The translations under genes and the position numbers were made by a program. A stretch of 64,000 nt of DNA from Paludisphaera soli (lineage in GTDB: Bacteria; Planctomycetota; Planctomycetia; Isosphaerales; Isosphaeraceae). Location of the stretch: positions 295,401 to 359,400 of the forward strand of contig NZ_JAALJI010000004.1 of the NCBI RefSeq assembly GCF_011064595.1. The letters are read 5' to 3'. Below the pieces are notes generated by a model. The model was not told the DNA's origin. It worked only from the letters and a program-made list of their open reading frames with translations, and made no database searches. This document shows, in pieces, positions 10,030 to 20,408 of this stretch (position 1 is the first letter of the stretch; every line of letters starts with the position of its first letter).

Positions 10030-10401
10030 TCAGCCTCCCCCGAGAGCGGACCGGATGACGGCCAGCAGGACGGACTCGTCGACCGGCTTGGTGAGCAAGC
10101 TCGTGACCCCCGAGGCGAGGATCGCCTCCGCCTCCCCCGTCACCGCATGGGCCGTGACCGCGAGGATCGGCAGCCCGGCCAGCCGCGGGTCGGCCCGGAT
10201 CCGCCGCGTCGCCTCCTTGCCGTCCATCCCCGGCAGGGACACGTCCATGAGCACGAGGTCGAAGGGGCGGGCCTCCAGCGCCGCCAGCCCCTCCTCGGCG
10301 GTGGCCACGCACTGGGCGGAATAGCCCTCGTCCTCGAGCACCCACTCAAAGAGCTTGCGGTTGTCCGCGTTGTCCTCGACGACCAGGATGGAGCGGCTCA
10401 T
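10030..10401 (-). CDS. Single-domain response regulator (CheY-like)
   Basis: A 123-residue protein consisting only of a receiver domain: acidic pair in ILVVEDNADNRK, phosphoacceptor Asp in LVLMDVSLPGMDG, conserved Thr in AVTAHAV and Lys in LLTKPVDE. Its start overlaps the stop of the upstream hybrid kinase by ATGA (10398-10401), and the next kinase gene starts 2 bases after its own stop, so translation is probably coupled. It is likely a phosphate shuttle between the two hybrid kinases; the partner is inferred from position. Confidence 0.93.
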   Translation of the reverse strand: MSRSILVVEDNADNRKLFEWVLEDEGYSAQCVATAEEGLAALEARPFDLVLMDVSLPGMDGKEATRRIRADPRLAGLPILAVTAHAVTGEAEAILASGVTSLLTKPVDESVLLAVIRSALGGG

Positions 10402-13232
10402 GCAATCGCCCCCGCCGGCCGGCGTCGCTTGCCCGGTACCACGGCGGCCAGCACCGCGTCGACGACCCGCTCGGCGTCGCCCCGGCCCTTCGCCAGGACC
10501 GTCGCCCCGACCTGCCTGAGCTTCAGCAGCTCGCCCGCGCCCAGCTCCCTGGCCGTCAGGATGATCACGGGGATCGACTTCCAGACCGGGTCGAGCTGGA
10601 GGTGGTCCAAGAACGTGAACCCGTCCATGACGGGCATCATCAGGTCCAGTACGATGATGGTCGGCGTCGCCTCGGCCAGCCTCGCCAGGCCCTCCCGGCC
10701 GTCCGAGGCGGTTTGGACCTGCATGCCCGACTCGTCCAGCGCCGCGCGGATCAGCCTGGAGGCGTCCGCGTCGTCCTCGACGACCAGCGCCGTCCCGGAT
10801 CGGCGGCTCAGCAGGTCGCGGACCGTCGCCACCAACCCCTCGGAGTCCACGGGCTTGGTCAGGCAGCAACGGGCCCCCGCGCCGAGGGCGCGGGCCTGCT
10901 CGCCCGTGGCCGAGACGACGATCACCGGCACCGAGGCGAGCTCGGGGTCGGCGTGGAGGCTGCGGAGGAACTCGAAGCCGTCCTTGTCGGGCATCGCCAG
11001 GTCGAGGCAGATGACGTCCGGGCGGCGGACTCGGGCGGCCTCCAGGGCGGCGTCGTGGCCCCCGGCCGGGACGGCGTCGTAGCCGGCGTCGCTCAGCGAG
11101 GCCTCGAGGAGCTTGAGGGCGTCCGGGTCGTCGTCGACGCAGAGCACCGTCACGCCCCGCCCCGCCGGCCCGGCGGGGCTCGGACGGTCCGGGCCCGCGG
11201 CGGCCGCCCGCTCCGGAATCGTCCTCGGCGGCTCGGGGGCCTTGAGCGGGATCAGGGCCGCGAACTCGCTCCCCCGGCCGAACTCGCTCTCGACGTCGAT
11301 CCGGCCGCCGTGCATCCGGGCGAATTGGTCGCTGATGACCAGGCCCAGCCCGGTCCCCCCCGCCTTCCGCGCCGCGCCGCCGTCGAGCTGGGTGAACCGC
11401 TGGAAGAGGCGATGCCGCTGCTCGGCGGGGATGCCGACGCCCGTGTCCCTCACCGACAGCCGGGCGACCCGGCCCAGCCGGGGGTCCAGGGCTTCCTCCA
11501 CCCGGATGAGCACCTCGCCGCGCTCGGTGTACTTGATCGCGTTCGAGATCAGGTTGGTGGCCACCTGCCGCAGCTTCGTCCGGTCGCCTTGCAGCGTCAG
11601 CGGGCCCGAGGGTTCGACGAAGACCAGGTCGATCGGCCGGCCGTCGGCCAGGGGGGCGGCCTGCTCGTACGCCTCGCGGACGATCGGCGCCAGGTCCAGC
11701 CGCTCGAGGTCCAGCTCCATGCGGCCGGCCTCGATCTTCGACAGGTCGAGGATCTCGTTGATCAGCCCGAGGAGGTGCTTGGCGTTCCGGTCCACCGTGT
11801 GCAGGGCGTCGAGCTCGCGCCCGGGGATCGACCCGCCGAGCTTGCGGATCAGCCGCGCCGTGAACCCCATGATCGAATTCATCGGCGTGCGAAGCTCGTG
11901 CGACATGCTGGCCAGGAACTCGCTCTTCACCCGATTCGCCCGCTCGGCCTCGGCCTTCGCCTCCTCCAGAGCCCTGGACTGCTCGCGGAGGTCGGCCATC
12001 AGCCGCAGGCGTTGCTCCTCGACGCCGAACGCGCTCATCCGGACGGCCAGCTGGTCGAGCGAGGCCGCGACGAACTCGGCCTGCTCCTCGGTGGGGGCGG
12101 CGAAGTGCGCCGTCAGCACCACGCCCACGCATCGGCCGTTGAACGACACGGGCCAGCCGATCACCGAGTCCAGGTCCGCCTCGCCCAACCCCGCCCTGAT
12201 CCGCAGCGACGCGGGCGGGAACGGGCCCTGGAGCGTCCGACGCGCGCCCGATCGGGCCACCGCCCAGGGCAGGCCCTCGCCGGAGAACGCGGCGGCCTCC
12301 AGCGGCTCGCCGTCGAGCGTCGCGGCGCATCGGGCCGCCGGGGGGAGGCCGTCGGTCCCGACCGTGTAGAGCGCCACGCAGGGGGCCCGCAGCGCCCGGG
12401 CGAGGCATTCGAGCGCGGCCCGATACGTCGCCAGGGCCTCCGGATGGTTGAGTGCCGCGGCGAACCGCGCCGCGTCGGACAGGCGGACGTCCCGGTGGTG
12501 GAGCCGCTCGGCCACGCTCCGCAGCTCCTCGGTCGTCTCCATTAATTCGGCCGTCCGCTGCCGCACCGTCTCCTCGATCCCGGCCCGCGTCGCCTCCAGC
12601 GTCGCCTGGCGGGCGGCGACCTCGCCCATCTCCTGCACCGACTGGAGGCAGGAGCGGACGAGGAAGAGGTCGATGAGGCCCATCCAGGCCGCGTGCTCCA
12701 TGGCCCGCCAAGGCGTGCTCGCCAGCACGCCGTAGATGGACGAGGGCCAGAACATCCCCCGGAGCAGGTGGTCGGCCAGGGCCAGGGCCGAGGCCGTGAC
12801 CAGGACCGTCCAGTCGCGGTAGAAGGCCAGCAGCGCGAGCGAGCCGAAGATGTGGAAATGGGTCTCGATCCGGCCGCCGCTGAGGTGGATGAGCAGCGAC
12901 CCCACGAGCATCTGGCCCGCCGCCACCGCGTGCCGCGTCGAGACCCTTCCGGGGAACGCGATCGCCAGCATCGTCGGCAACGAGACGACGGCCCCCCCGA
13001 GCCCGACCGCGGCCCAGACGTGCTCGTGGACCCAGCTCTGGTCGCCGGACCAGGCCCGCGGCGAGACCAGAAACGCCGCCGCGACGGCGGCCGACCACTG
13101 CAGCGGCAGCAGCGCCGCGAACAGCCGGTCCGTCTCGCGATGGACCCGGTCGAGGGCCGCGGCGAGGATCGCATCGGTGCGGGCCAGGGGCGAGCTCCCG
13201 CCGTCGAATCCGTCGCCGGCCGGCGGGGTCAT
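10398..13232 (-). CDS. Membrane hybrid sensor histidine kinase (TM-GAF-HisKA-HATPase-REC-REC)
   Basis: A 944-residue protein. Residues about 45-198 hold five or six hydrophobic helices including RIETHFHIFGSLALLAFYRDW, a membrane motif also found in chemoreceptor-like and kinase sensors. A coiled coil (200-245), a GAF-like domain (about 255-400), HisKA (H445 in ASMSHELRTPMN), HATPase_c (NLISNAIKY, RDTGVGIP, GGTGLGLVISDQFA) and two receivers (CLDLAMPDKDG; VLDLMMPVMDG) follow. Unlike its neighbour it has no HPt domain, so it may use the HPt of the 1190-residue kinase through the receiver encoded between them. Its start overlaps the upstream CPC-protein gene by ATGA at 13229-13232. Confidence 0.93.
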   Translation of the reverse strand: MTPPAGDGFDGGSSPLARTDAILAAALDRVHRETDRLFAALLPLQWSAAVAAAFLVSPRAWSGDQSWVHEHVWAAVGLGGAVVSLPTMLAIAFPGRVSTRHAVAAGQMLVGSLLIHLSGGRIETHFHIFGSLALLAFYRDWTVLVTASALALADHLLRGMFWPSSIYGVLASTPWRAMEHAAWMGLIDLFLVRSCLQSVQEMGEVAARQATLEATRAGIEETVRQRTAELMETTEELRSVAERLHHRDVRLSDAARFAAALNHPEALATYRAALECLARALRAPCVALYTVGTDGLPPAARCAATLDGEPLEAAAFSGEGLPWAVARSGARRTLQGPFPPASLRIRAGLGEADLDSVIGWPVSFNGRCVGVVLTAHFAAPTEEQAEFVAASLDQLAVRMSAFGVEEQRLRLMADLREQSRALEEAKAEAERANRVKSEFLASMSHELRTPMNSIMGFTARLIRKLGGSIPGRELDALHTVDRNAKHLLGLINEILDLSKIEAGRMELDLERLDLAPIVREAYEQAAPLADGRPIDLVFVEPSGPLTLQGDRTKLRQVATNLISNAIKYTERGEVLIRVEEALDPRLGRVARLSVRDTGVGIPAEQRHRLFQRFTQLDGGAARKAGGTGLGLVISDQFARMHGGRIDVESEFGRGSEFAALIPLKAPEPPRTIPERAAAAGPDRPSPAGPAGRGVTVLCVDDDPDALKLLEASLSDAGYDAVPAGGHDAALEAARVRRPDVICLDLAMPDKDGFEFLRSLHADPELASVPVIVVSATGEQARALGAGARCCLTKPVDSEGLVATVRDLLSRRSGTALVVEDDADASRLIRAALDESGMQVQTASDGREGLARLAEATPTIIVLDLMMPVMDGFTFLDHLQLDPVWKSIPVIILTARELGAGELLKLRQVGATVLAKGRGDAERVVDAVLAAVVPGKRRRPAGAIA

Positions 13233-13837
13233 GCGGGGCCCCCCAGGACGCGGATCGCGCAGCCGAAGACCGGGTGGGTCGACGCCGACGGCCCCGCGCG
13301 GTTGACGAGTCGGATCACCGCGTCGGACCCGTCGTTCCGCCCCTCATGCCCGCGGGCGACCGTGATCCCGCCCGAGAACAGCCGCCGGCCGCATGGGTCG
13401 AAGAGGAGGACGTGCCCCGAGGCGACGACCCCGAAGAGGGCCGCCTCCCTCCCCCCGACGTCGTCGACCGCCCGGACTCCGGGGATCGCCTCCGCCGCCC
13501 GCCGGAGCGAGGTCCGCCCCCACGAATCGGGGGAGCCCTCGGGCCGGAAGAACACGACGTCGACGAGGATGCGGCCGTCGCAAGAAGTCACCGGCCTCGC
13601 CAGCTCGGAGACGCCGGCCGCCGAGCAAGGACAGCGGGGATGGGCGAACATCACGAGATGGTCCAGGTCGGTCGAAGGGAGGAGTCGCGATCCCGTCGGC
13701 CGGACCAGTGGGGGCGTCCCCGGGTCCCCGGGCTCGCCGGCGTGACGGTAAAGCGCCGCGAACCCCGAGGCCACGATCGCGGCCCAGGCCGTCGCGAGGG
13801 AGAACGCTCGAATACGCCGCCATTCCCACTCGCGCAT
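13229..13837 (-). CDS. Membrane-anchored thioredoxin-like protein with CPC motif
   Basis: A 202-residue protein with one N-terminal helix (residues about 10-28) that acts as anchor or uncleaved signal. The segment DHLVMFAHPRCPCSAAGVSE has the beta strand followed by Cys-Pro-Cys expected in a thioredoxin-like fold, and ASGHVLLFDPCGRRLFSGGI resembles the late strand pair, where the usual cis-Pro region would be. No CxxC is present. Position suggests a redox or metal sensor or chaperone for the adjoining membrane kinase, whose gene overlaps it by 4 bases. That role is an inference; I do not recognise a characterised homologue with certainty. Confidence 0.7.
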   Translation of the reverse strand: MREWEWRRIRAFSLATAWAAIVASGFAALYRHAGEPGDPGTPPLVRPTGSRLLPSTDLDHLVMFAHPRCPCSAAGVSELARPVTSCDGRILVDVVFFRPEGSPDSWGRTSLRRAAEAIPGVRAVDDVGGREAALFGVVASGHVLLFDPCGRRLFSGGITVARGHEGRNDGSDAVIRLVNRAGPSASTHPVFGCAIRVLGGPA

Positions 13838-13932
13838 TCGATGGTCCTCGGGTGTGTCCGATCGGGTGGAATCGTCTCCTCGTCCAACAAACCTCTAGGA
13901 CATGGCGGCCGTTCCGGCAACTCGCCGGCCGT

Positions 13933-15267
13933 TCATCTCCTGGAGGTCACGGCCCGAGGCGGCTGGACGACCAGCGTCTTGCCGGTGTCGACCGTCGTCC
14001 TCGCGCCGTCGGGATCGGTCACGGAGACCAGGACGTGATACGTGCCGGCCGGCACGCCCGGGTCCAATCGCCTGGCTGAGAGGTTGATCCGGCCCGCCCG
14101 GCCGCTCCTCGCCCGGACGTTCGCCGTCGCGGTCGCGATCGTGAAGTCGCCCGGGGATCCGGTCGCGTCGGCGGCGAGGATCAGGGCGGCCTGGACCCTC
14201 CCCGCGACTTCCACGCCCGAGGCGGAGAGGGAGACGGTCTGCCGGATCCCGGCCCGCTGCCCCGCGACCACCGAGGCGGGCAGGACGCCCTGGACGGTGG
14301 GGGTCAGGGCCGACCTGGGCTGGGCCGGGGAGGGCGTCGACGTCGGCGGGGGCGACGCGGGCTGCGCGCCGGGGGAGACGGTGACGGTGAAGGTCTCCGT
14401 CGCGGAACTCCCGTCCGAGCCGTACCCCACGACGGTGATCCTCGCCGTCCCCGCCGCATGCGGGGTCACGACGAGCCGGCTCCCCTGTAGCGAGGCGGAC
14501 GCCACCCCGGGGGAGTCGCTGAGCGCCGAGAAGGCCTCGTCCGCCGTGGTCACGCTCCGGATCAGGACCAGGTTCGCGGGCTGGACCGACGTCCCGAGCT
14601 TGTAGTTCTGGAGCGGGGCCGAGTCCAGCGGCGAGGCCATCGGGCCGGGCGAAGGCGCCGGCACCGCCGCGATCGCGTCCATCACCCCCAGGCCGGATTG
14701 ACCCACCACCCGCCCGAAGACCGTGAACCCGCCGTTCTGCTTGTCGAGGTTGGAAGCGTTCTCGTCCGACAGGTTGAAGAAGAACTGGCTGGTGGCGCTG
14801 TTCGGGTCGCTGCCGAGCTTGGCCATCGCGATCGTGCCCCGGACGTTCGACGCGCCGAATTCGTTCTGGACCGGGGCGTCCGTCGCGGTGGTCGCGATGT
14901 CCGGCTTGGATGTGAGCTGGAATCCCCCCGCCTGCCAGACGAAGCCGGGGACCGAGCGGTGGACGACGGAGTCGTCGTAGGCGCCCTTGTTCGCGTAACT
15001 GAGGAAGTTCGCCACGGTTTTCGGCGTGGTCGAGGGGGTCAGGAGCACCGGGATCGTCCCCAGCGAGGTGTCGAAGATCGCGAAGTCGGGCGAGGCGTCC
15101 GGGTCGGTGAAATGGGCGCCCAGGTCCACCGCCGTCGCCGCGGAGCCGGCCGCGAGGCCGACGTCCGGCAGCGGGACCGCCGCGGAGATGGTCATCAGGG
15201 CGCGGGTCTCGAGGTGCTCGACCTGACCCAGGGGGCGTGCGCGACGCGCTCGTACCTGCCGCTTCAT
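13933..15267 (-). CDS. Exported cyclophilin-type peptidyl-prolyl isomerase with Ig-like C-terminus
   Basis: A 444-residue protein. The N-terminus (HLETRALMT at about residues 18-26) is the planctomycete extracellular signature LExRxLL-like motif. A cyclophilin domain spans about residues 60-240: TIPVLLTPSTTPKTVANF, VHRSVPGFVWQAGGF, NVRGTIAMAK, TSQFFFNL and GGFTVFGRVV are canonical blocks. It continues with Ser/Pro linkers and two beta-rich segments resembling Ig-like modules (about 260-330 and 345-435). Cyclophilins isomerise X-Pro bonds; an extracellular folding role is inferred. The start at 15267 is preceded by GGAGAG 8 bases upstream, better than an in-frame ATG 36 bases earlier. Confidence 0.88.
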   Translation of the reverse strand: MKRQVRARRARPLGQVEHLETRALMTISAAVPLPDVGLAAGSAATAVDLGAHFTDPDASPDFAIFDTSLGTIPVLLTPSTTPKTVANFLSYANKGAYDDSVVHRSVPGFVWQAGGFQLTSKPDIATTATDAPVQNEFGASNVRGTIAMAKLGSDPNSATSQFFFNLSDENASNLDKQNGGFTVFGRVVGQSGLGVMDAIAAVPAPSPGPMASPLDSAPLQNYKLGTSVQPANLVLIRSVTTADEAFSALSDSPGVASASLQGSRLVVTPHAAGTARITVVGYGSDGSSATETFTVTVSPGAQPASPPPTSTPSPAQPRSALTPTVQGVLPASVVAGQRAGIRQTVSLSASGVEVAGRVQAALILAADATGSPGDFTIATATANVRARSGRAGRINLSARRLDPGVPAGTYHVLVSVTDPDGARTTVDTGKTLVVQPPRAVTSRR

Positions 15268-15363
15268 CGGCCGCTCTCCAAAGCGTTCGGCGGCCTGGCG
15301 CATGGGGCGGCGGCGATGTGGGCGAATCGGCCAGGCGGGGCCTGTGTGTCGGGGGAAGTCCGT

Positions 15364-15411
15364 CGGCCCGGCTCACGCCGATCGGGAGTTCGAATCCCGG
15401 CGTCCGGGCCG
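15364..15411. repeat. Long imperfect hairpin with tRNA T-arm-like tip
   Basis: In the 243-base gap between the DUF1501 gene and the cyclophilin gene, CGGCCCGG (15364-15371) pairs with CCGGGCCG (15404-15411). Inside it ACGCC (15375-15379) pairs with GGCGT (15399-15403), and GGGA/TCCC close a loop reading GTTCGAA. The tip looks like a tRNA T-arm, but no acceptor, D or anticodon arm can be built around it. It could be a transcript structure, a terminator without U tract, or a tRNA-derived remnant. Confidence 0.5.
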
Positions 15412-15510
15412 CGCAAGGCGACGTGGCCCCCGTTCATACCCCCGATCCGGTTCCGGCGACAGGTCAATTCGGACGCATCGGCGCCGCGGCGGGCTCGTCG
15501 AGCCGTCCGT

Positions 15511-16986
15511 TCAGGCCAGGACCTGGGTGATGACGTCCCCCTCGACGTTGGTCAGGCGACGCCGGACGCCGTTGTGTTCGAACGTCAGCGCCTCGTGGTC
15601 GAGGCCGAGGAGGTGGAGGATCGTGGCGTTCAGGTCGTAGAGCGGGTGGACGTCCTGGATCGCGCGCTGGCCGAGGTCGTCGGTGACCCCGTGGCTGACG
15701 CCCGGCTTGACCCCGGCGCCGGTGAGCCAGCAGGTGAAGCCGTCCGGGTTGTGGTCGCGGCCCTGGGCCCCCTTCTGGAACATCGGCATCCGGCCGAATT
15801 CCGTGCACCAGACCACGAGGGTCTCCTCCAGCAGCCCGCGTCGCCGGAGGTCGCGGATGAGCGCGGCGGCGGGCTGGTCGAGGATCGCGGCGTGCCGATC
15901 GTATTGCTCCCGGAGCTTGCTATGGCCGTCCCAGTTCAGCTCGCCGCCGCTGGCGTAGGCCCCGTTGAAGAGCTGGACGAAGCGGACGCCGCTCTCGATC
16001 AGCCGCCTGGCCAGGATGCAGTTGCGGGCGAAGGCCGCCTTGATGGGGTTCGACTCGTCGTCGGCCCCGTACAGCCGCAGGACGTGGGCGGGCTCCGTGG
16101 ACAGGTCGCCGATCCGGGGGATGCTGAGCTGCATCCGCGCGGCCAGCTCATAGCTGGCGATCCGCGCGGCGAGCTTGCCGTCGCCGGGGTGGTCCTCCAG
16201 GTGGCGCTGGTTCATGCGCCGCAGTAGGTCGCGCGCGGCCCGGTCGGCCTCGGGGCCGACGCCGGACGCGGCCAGGTGGCGGACCGGGTCCTTGGCGCTC
16301 AGGGGCGTCCCCTGGAAGGCCGCGGGCAGGAAGCCGGGGCCCCAGTTGTTCGAACCGTTCTGCGGGACCCCGCGCGGGTCGGGGATCGCGACGTAGGCGG
16401 GCAGGTCCTGGTTCTCGCTGCCGAGCGCGTAGCTGGCCCAGGAGCCGAGGCTCGGGAACCCGTCGAGGACGAAGCCGGTCGAGAGGAAGTTCTCGGCGGG
16501 GCCGTGGGTGTTGCTCTTGCTGGTCAGCGAATGGATGAACGCGATGTCGTCGGTCAGCTCCGCCAGGTGCGGGAGCATGTCGGACACCATCTTTCCGGTC
16601 TGCCCCCGCGGCCGGAATTCGTACTGAGGGCGAGCGAGGGCGCCGGCCGGCCCCTGGAAGGTGACGGCCGGGCCCCCCGGCAGGGGCTGGCCGTCGTACT
16701 TGATCAGCTCGGGCTTGTAGTCCCACGTCTCCAGCTGGCTGACCGCGCCCGCGCAGAAGATGACCAGCACGTTCTTGGCCCGAGCGGGGAAGTGCGGCGG
16801 CCTCGGGGCGAAGGGGCGGCCGGGATCGATCACGGGGGCTGGATGCTCCGCGGCGAGCAGGCCGTCACGTCCCAGGAGGCTCGCCAGCGCGATCGAGCCC
16901 AGGCCGGTCGCCGCGTTGGAGAGGAAGCGGCGGCGATCCAGCCAGCCCCGGCCGATCGCGGAGAGGCCCTCGGCGTGACGGGTCAT
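15511..16986 (-). CDS. DUF1501 family exported protein
   Basis: A 491-residue protein of the sulfatase-like DUF1501 family. The twin-arginine-type leader [20 protein letters not shown] is present near the N-terminus. Family blocks include [57 protein letters not shown] and [13 protein letters not shown]. Biochemical function is not established for the family. It is encoded 9 bases downstream of the DUF1549/DUF1553 gene, the usual pairing in planctomycetes, where the two proteins are presumed to work together in an exported degradation or redox system. TGAGG lies about 9 bases upstream of the ATG. Confidence 0.93.
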   Translation of the reverse strand: MTRHAEGLSAIGRGWLDRRRFLSNAATGLGSIALASLLGRDGLLAAEHPAPVIDPGRPFAPRPPHFPARAKNVLVIFCAGAVSQLETWDYKPELIKYDGQPLPGGPAVTFQGPAGALARPQYEFRPRGQTGKMVSDMLPHLAELTDDIAFIHSLTSKSNTHGPAENFLSTGFVLDGFPSLGSWASYALGSENQDLPAYVAIPDPRGVPQNGSNNWGPGFLPAAFQGTPLSAKDPVRHLAASGVGPEADRAARDLLRRMNQRHLEDHPGDGKLAARIASYELAARMQLSIPRIGDLSTEPAHVLRLYGADDESNPIKAAFARNCILARRLIESGVRFVQLFNGAYASGGELNWDGHSKLREQYDRHAAILDQPAAALIRDLRRRGLLEETLVVWCTEFGRMPMFQKGAQGRDHNPDGFTCWLTGAGVKPGVSHGVTDDLGQRAIQDVHPLYDLNATILHLLGLDHEALTFEHNGVRRRLTNVEGDVITQVLA

Positions 16987-16995
16987 CGGGACACC

Positions 16996-19900
16996 TCAGG
17001 GCAGGAAGAGGAATTCGTTGCAGTTGAGCAGCACGCGGCCGAGCGCGGCCGCGCCGAAGCGGTCGACGACATCCCGGGCCTCGGCGGCCTCCGCCTCGCT
17101 CGGCTCGCGCGAGAGGGCCAGTTGATAGGCCCGCCGCACCTGGCGGTCGGCGTCGGGGCCGACCTCCCGCGTCAGGCGGTCGGCGAGGGCCTCGGCCTGG
17201 TCGAGCGTGAAGCGGCTGTTGAAGAGGTTGAGCGCCTGGATGGGCGTGGTCGACTCCCGACGGCTCGCCGCGCTCTGGCCGGCGTCCGGGCAGTCGAATG
17301 CGCCGAAGACGGCGTCGCGCTCGCGACGGACCTTGTGGGCGTAGATCATCCGACGCAGGCCGTCGCCCCGGAACGACTCGACGGGCGTGAAGCCGGTGAG
17401 GCCCCCGCGCTTGTCGAACAGGTCGAACCCCGGCCCGCCGGGCTTCGGGTCGAGCCGGCCGGCGACCGCCAGCATGGAGTCGCGGATCGCCTCGGCGTCG
17501 ATCCTCCGCGGCGGATAGCGCCAGAGCAGCCGCGCGTCCGCGTCCCGGGCGGCCGGCTCGGGCCTCGACCGGGAGGATTGGCGGTAGGCGGCGGAGAGGA
17601 CGATCAGGCGATGCATCCGCTTGATCGACCACCCGCCGCGCACGAATTCGGAGGCCAGCCAGTCGAGCAGCTCGGGATGCGACGGCCGGGCGCCCATCCG
17701 GCCGAAGTCGCTCGCCGTCTCGACCAGCCCCGTTCCGAAATGCCCCTGCCAGATGCGATTGACCATGACCCGCGCCGTCAGCGGATTCTCGGGCGACGCG
17801 ATCCATTCGGCCAGCACGCGACGCCGCTCCTGCTCGCCCGCCTCGCCGTCCAGCCTCGCTCCGCCGAGCGCGGCGAGCAGGGCCGGGACGACCTCCTCTT
17901 TGGGTTGTTCCGGGTCGCCGCGATTCAGCAGGTGGATCGCGTCGGGCTTGCGGAAGGTTCCGGCGAACGCCAGGTCCTCGCGGCTGGCGGCGGCGAGCTG
18001 ATCCTGAACCGCCTTGCGTTCGGCCTCGATCGCGCGGACCTTGCGGGCGTCTTCCTCGTCGAGCCCGGCCGTGGAGGCCGCGGCGGAGGCCTCACGCTTC
18101 CCGGCGGAGGGGGGGCGACGGTCCGAGGCGTCGGCCACGAGGCGCCAGGAGCCGTCCGGGGCCTGCACCTCGATCCGATAGTCGGTCGCGAGCCGGTCCT
18201 CGTACTCGCCGTGGCGGTCGCGGCCCCAGGTCACGCGCTCGACCGTCTTTTCGGAGCCGAAGTCGATCTCGACCCATCCCTTGCCGGGCTCGTTCGACAT
18301 CCAGCTCCGCGAGTTGCCGTACTGGCCGTCGTTCAAGAATCGGAGTTCGTGCCGGTCGGCGACGACGGTGTCGCCGGACGAGCGGACCGTAACCTCGGGG
18401 CCCAAGGCCGCGTTCCGGCCGGAGGTGTCGAAGACCTCCAGCTCGTCGAGGCAGGGTTCGAGCTGATTCGTGGCGTTGATGGTGAAGCGCACCCGTCGGG
18501 TCGCGACCGGGGCGAAGCGGTCGTTGTTGGCCTGCGCGTTGACGCCGGGACGCGAGGGCGCTGCGTCGACGACGGTGGTCAGGGCGTCGAGCGACGGCCC
18601 CGCCTCGATCGTGTAGGCGGTCGCGAGTCGGTCGCCGAAGACGCCTTCCCGGTCCCGGCTCCAGGCGACCCTGACGATGCGGGTCGGCGCGGCCAGCTCG
18701 ACGGTCACCGCCCCTCGGCCGGGCTCGTCGGACATCCAGCTCCAGGCGTTGCCGAAACGGCCGTCGTTCAGGTGCTCGGGCCGATGGATGTCCGAGGTGC
18801 GGCTGCCCGAGGCCGTGGCCTTGCCCCCGTTGGCGGCCAGCGCCACGTTGCGCGGGCTCGGCTCGTCGGTGAAGACCTCGATCTCGTCGAGGCAGGGCTC
18901 GATCAGCCCGAGCGTCGGGTGCCGGTTCGCATCGTGGATGGTGAAGCGGACGAACCGGGCCTCGACGGGGGCGAAGCTCTCCTCGTTGAGCGACGGGCTC
19001 GGCTCCTTGACCCGGACGCGGCCGGGACGAGCGGGCGGCTCGAATCGGCCGAGCTTCCGGTCGAGTTCGGCGACCCTCGCCTTGAGGCCCGCCGCCTGCC
19101 GACGCCTCTCCAGGGACTCGGGCGTCCGCATCTCGCGGTCGCCGTACTCCACGCCCGCGACGAAGGCCTGCATCGAATAATAGTCGCGGGCGGTGATCGG
19201 GTCGAACTTGTGGTCGTGGCAGCGGGCGCAGCCGATGCTCAGGCCGAGGAACGTCTGGCCGATGTTCACCACGATCTCGTCGATCGCGTCCTGGCGTGCG
19301 AGCCGCTTGGACACGTCGTCCGCGCCGATCTGGCCCGGCAGCAGGACCGAGGCCGTGACCAGGAAGCCGGTCGCCGCGTCGCGGCCCAGCGCGTCGCCGA
19401 CGAGCTGCTCGCGGATGAACCGGTCGTACGGCGTGTCCGTGTTGAGCGCCGCGATCACGTAGTCGCGGTACGGCCAGGCGTGGGGGCGTTCGGTGTTGAC
19501 CTCGAAGCCGTGCGTGTCGGCGTAACGGACGACGTCCAGCCAGTGCTGCGCCCAGCGCTCGCCGTGCAGCGGCGACGCGAGCAGGCCCTCGACGATCCGC
19601 TCGTAGGCGTCGGGGCGATCGTCGCCGAGGAACGCGGCCACCTGTTCGGGGGGCGGGGGCAGACCGATCAGGTCGAAGCAGACGCGCCGGAGCCAGGCGA
19701 CGCGGTCGGCCTCGGGGGACGGTTCGAGCCCTTCCTGTTCCAGCCTGGCGAGGATCAGGCGGTCGATCGGTGTCCGAGCCCAGGACTCGGGTGCGACTTG
19801 GGCGACGGTCGGGGGCGAGACCGGCTTGAACGACCAGTGGTCGAGGCGGTCTTCGAGCTTCGCGAGGTCGACGCCGTCGGGCCAGACCGCGCCCTGCTCG

Positions 19901-20367
19901 ATCCAGGCCCTGAGCGTGGCGATCTCGGCGGCGGGGAGCGGCTCGGACGAGGCGGGCATGCGCGAGTCGGCGTCCTCGGCCTCGACGAGCTGGACCAGCG
20001 GGCTCTCCGCCGCGTCGCCCGGCACGACGGCCGGGCCGTAGGCGTCGCCCCCCCTGAAGGCCTCGGACTTGACGTCCAGGCGGAGGCCCCCCTTCTGCTT
20101 CTTCGCGCCGTGGCAGGAGTCGCATCGCTGCTGGAGGATCGGCCTGACGTCGCGGACGAAGTCGACGCCTTGCGCGCCCGCCGAGGTCGAGGCCGCGACC
20201 AAACCGACCCCGAGGGTCAGGGCCCGAAGCACGGCGAACGGTGGGATCCAGGCCTGGGGCATGGCGAGTCTCGCGGGTCGTGCCTCGGTCGGACGCGGCT
20301 CGATGACGACGGCATGTGCGGGGGGATTTCCCCTCGACATGTTAACACGTCCCGGGGCGGTTGCCAT
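16996..20367 (-). CDS. Cytochrome-c/DUF1549/DUF1553 exported protein with two inserted discoidin-like modules
   Basis: A 1123-residue protein (from 20367). The planctomycete cytochrome-c domain ([20 protein letters not shown], a CxxCH haem motif) is followed by DUF1549 (about residues 175-390, including a second CARCH motif in [16 protein letters not shown]). Two related blocks come next, each with APVxxRx[16 protein letters not shown], [19 protein letters not shown] and WSRDREG-like elements, resembling F5/8 type C carbohydrate-binding folds. DUF1553 forms the end ([18 protein letters not shown] to ALNLFNSRF). The start is uncertain: 20367 has a GGGAG 8 bases upstream, but a start at 20262 would place the signal peptide ([19 protein letters not shown]) at the N-terminus. 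Probably co-transcribed with the DUF1501 gene. Confidence 0.9.
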   Translation of the reverse strand: MATAPGRVNMSRGNPPAHAVVIEPRPTEARPARLAMPQAWIPPFAVLRALTLGVGLVAASTSAGAQGVDFVRDVRPILQQRCDSCHGAKKQKGGLRLDVKSEAFRGGDAYGPAVVPGDAAESPLVQLVEAEDADSRMPASSEPLPAAEIATLRAWIEQGAVWPDGVDLAKLEDRLDHWSFKPVSPPTVAQVAPESWARTPIDRLILARLEQEGLEPSPEADRVAWLRRVCFDLIGLPPPPEQVAAFLGDDRPDAYERIVEGLLASPLHGERWAQHWLDVVRYADTHGFEVNTERPHAWPYRDYVIAALNTDTPYDRFIREQLVGDALGRDAATGFLVTASVLLPGQIGADDVSKRLARQDAIDEIVVNIGQTFLGLSIGCARCHDHKFDPITARDYYSMQAFVAGVEYGDREMRTPESLERRRQAAGLKARVAELDRKLGRFEPPARPGRVRVKEPSPSLNEESFAPVEARFVRFTIHDANRHPTLGLIEPCLDEIEVFTDEPSPRNVALAANGGKATASGSRTSDIHRPEHLNDGRFGNAWSWMSDEPGRGAVTVELAAPTRIVRVAWSRDREGVFGDRLATAYTIEAGPSLDALTTVVDAAPSRPGVNAQANNDRFAPVATRRVRFTINATNQLEPCLDELEVFDTSGRNAALGPEVTVRSSGDTVVADRHELRFLNDGQYGNSRSWMSNEPGKGWVEIDFGSEKTVERVTWGRDRHGEYEDRLATDYRIEVQAPDGSWRLVADASDRRPPSAGKREASAAASTAGLDEEDARKVRAIEAERKAVQDQLAAASREDLAFAGTFRKPDAIHLLNRGDPEQPKEEVVPALLAALGGARLDGEAGEQERRRVLAEWIASPENPLTARVMVNRIWQGHFGTGLVETASDFGRMGARPSHPELLDWLASEFVRGGWSIKRMHRLIVLSAAYRQSSRSRPEPAARDADARLLWRYPPRRIDAEAIRDSMLAVAGRLDPKPGGPGFDLFDKRGGLTGFTPVESFRGDGLRRMIYAHKVRRERDAVFGAFDCPDAGQSAASRRESTTPIQALNLFNSRFTLDQAEALADRLTREVGPDADRQVRRAYQLALSREPSEAEAAEARDVVDRFGAAALGRVLLNCNEFLFLP

Positions 20368-20408
20368 CGAAGGGGCTCCCGATGGCCCGCCCCCGGGTCG
20401 TCGCCCGC

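Noticed and set aside
7109..10324. A 1071-residue plus-strand open frame opposite the hybrid kinase
   Set aside because: The minus strand encodes unmistakable PAS, HisKA, HATPase and receiver motifs; the plus frame has none.
15320..15412. A tRNA gene suggested by GGGAGTTCGAATCCC
   Set aside because: The 5-bp T-stem does not pair in canonical register, and no acceptor, D-arm or anticodon arm fits within 90 bases upstream.
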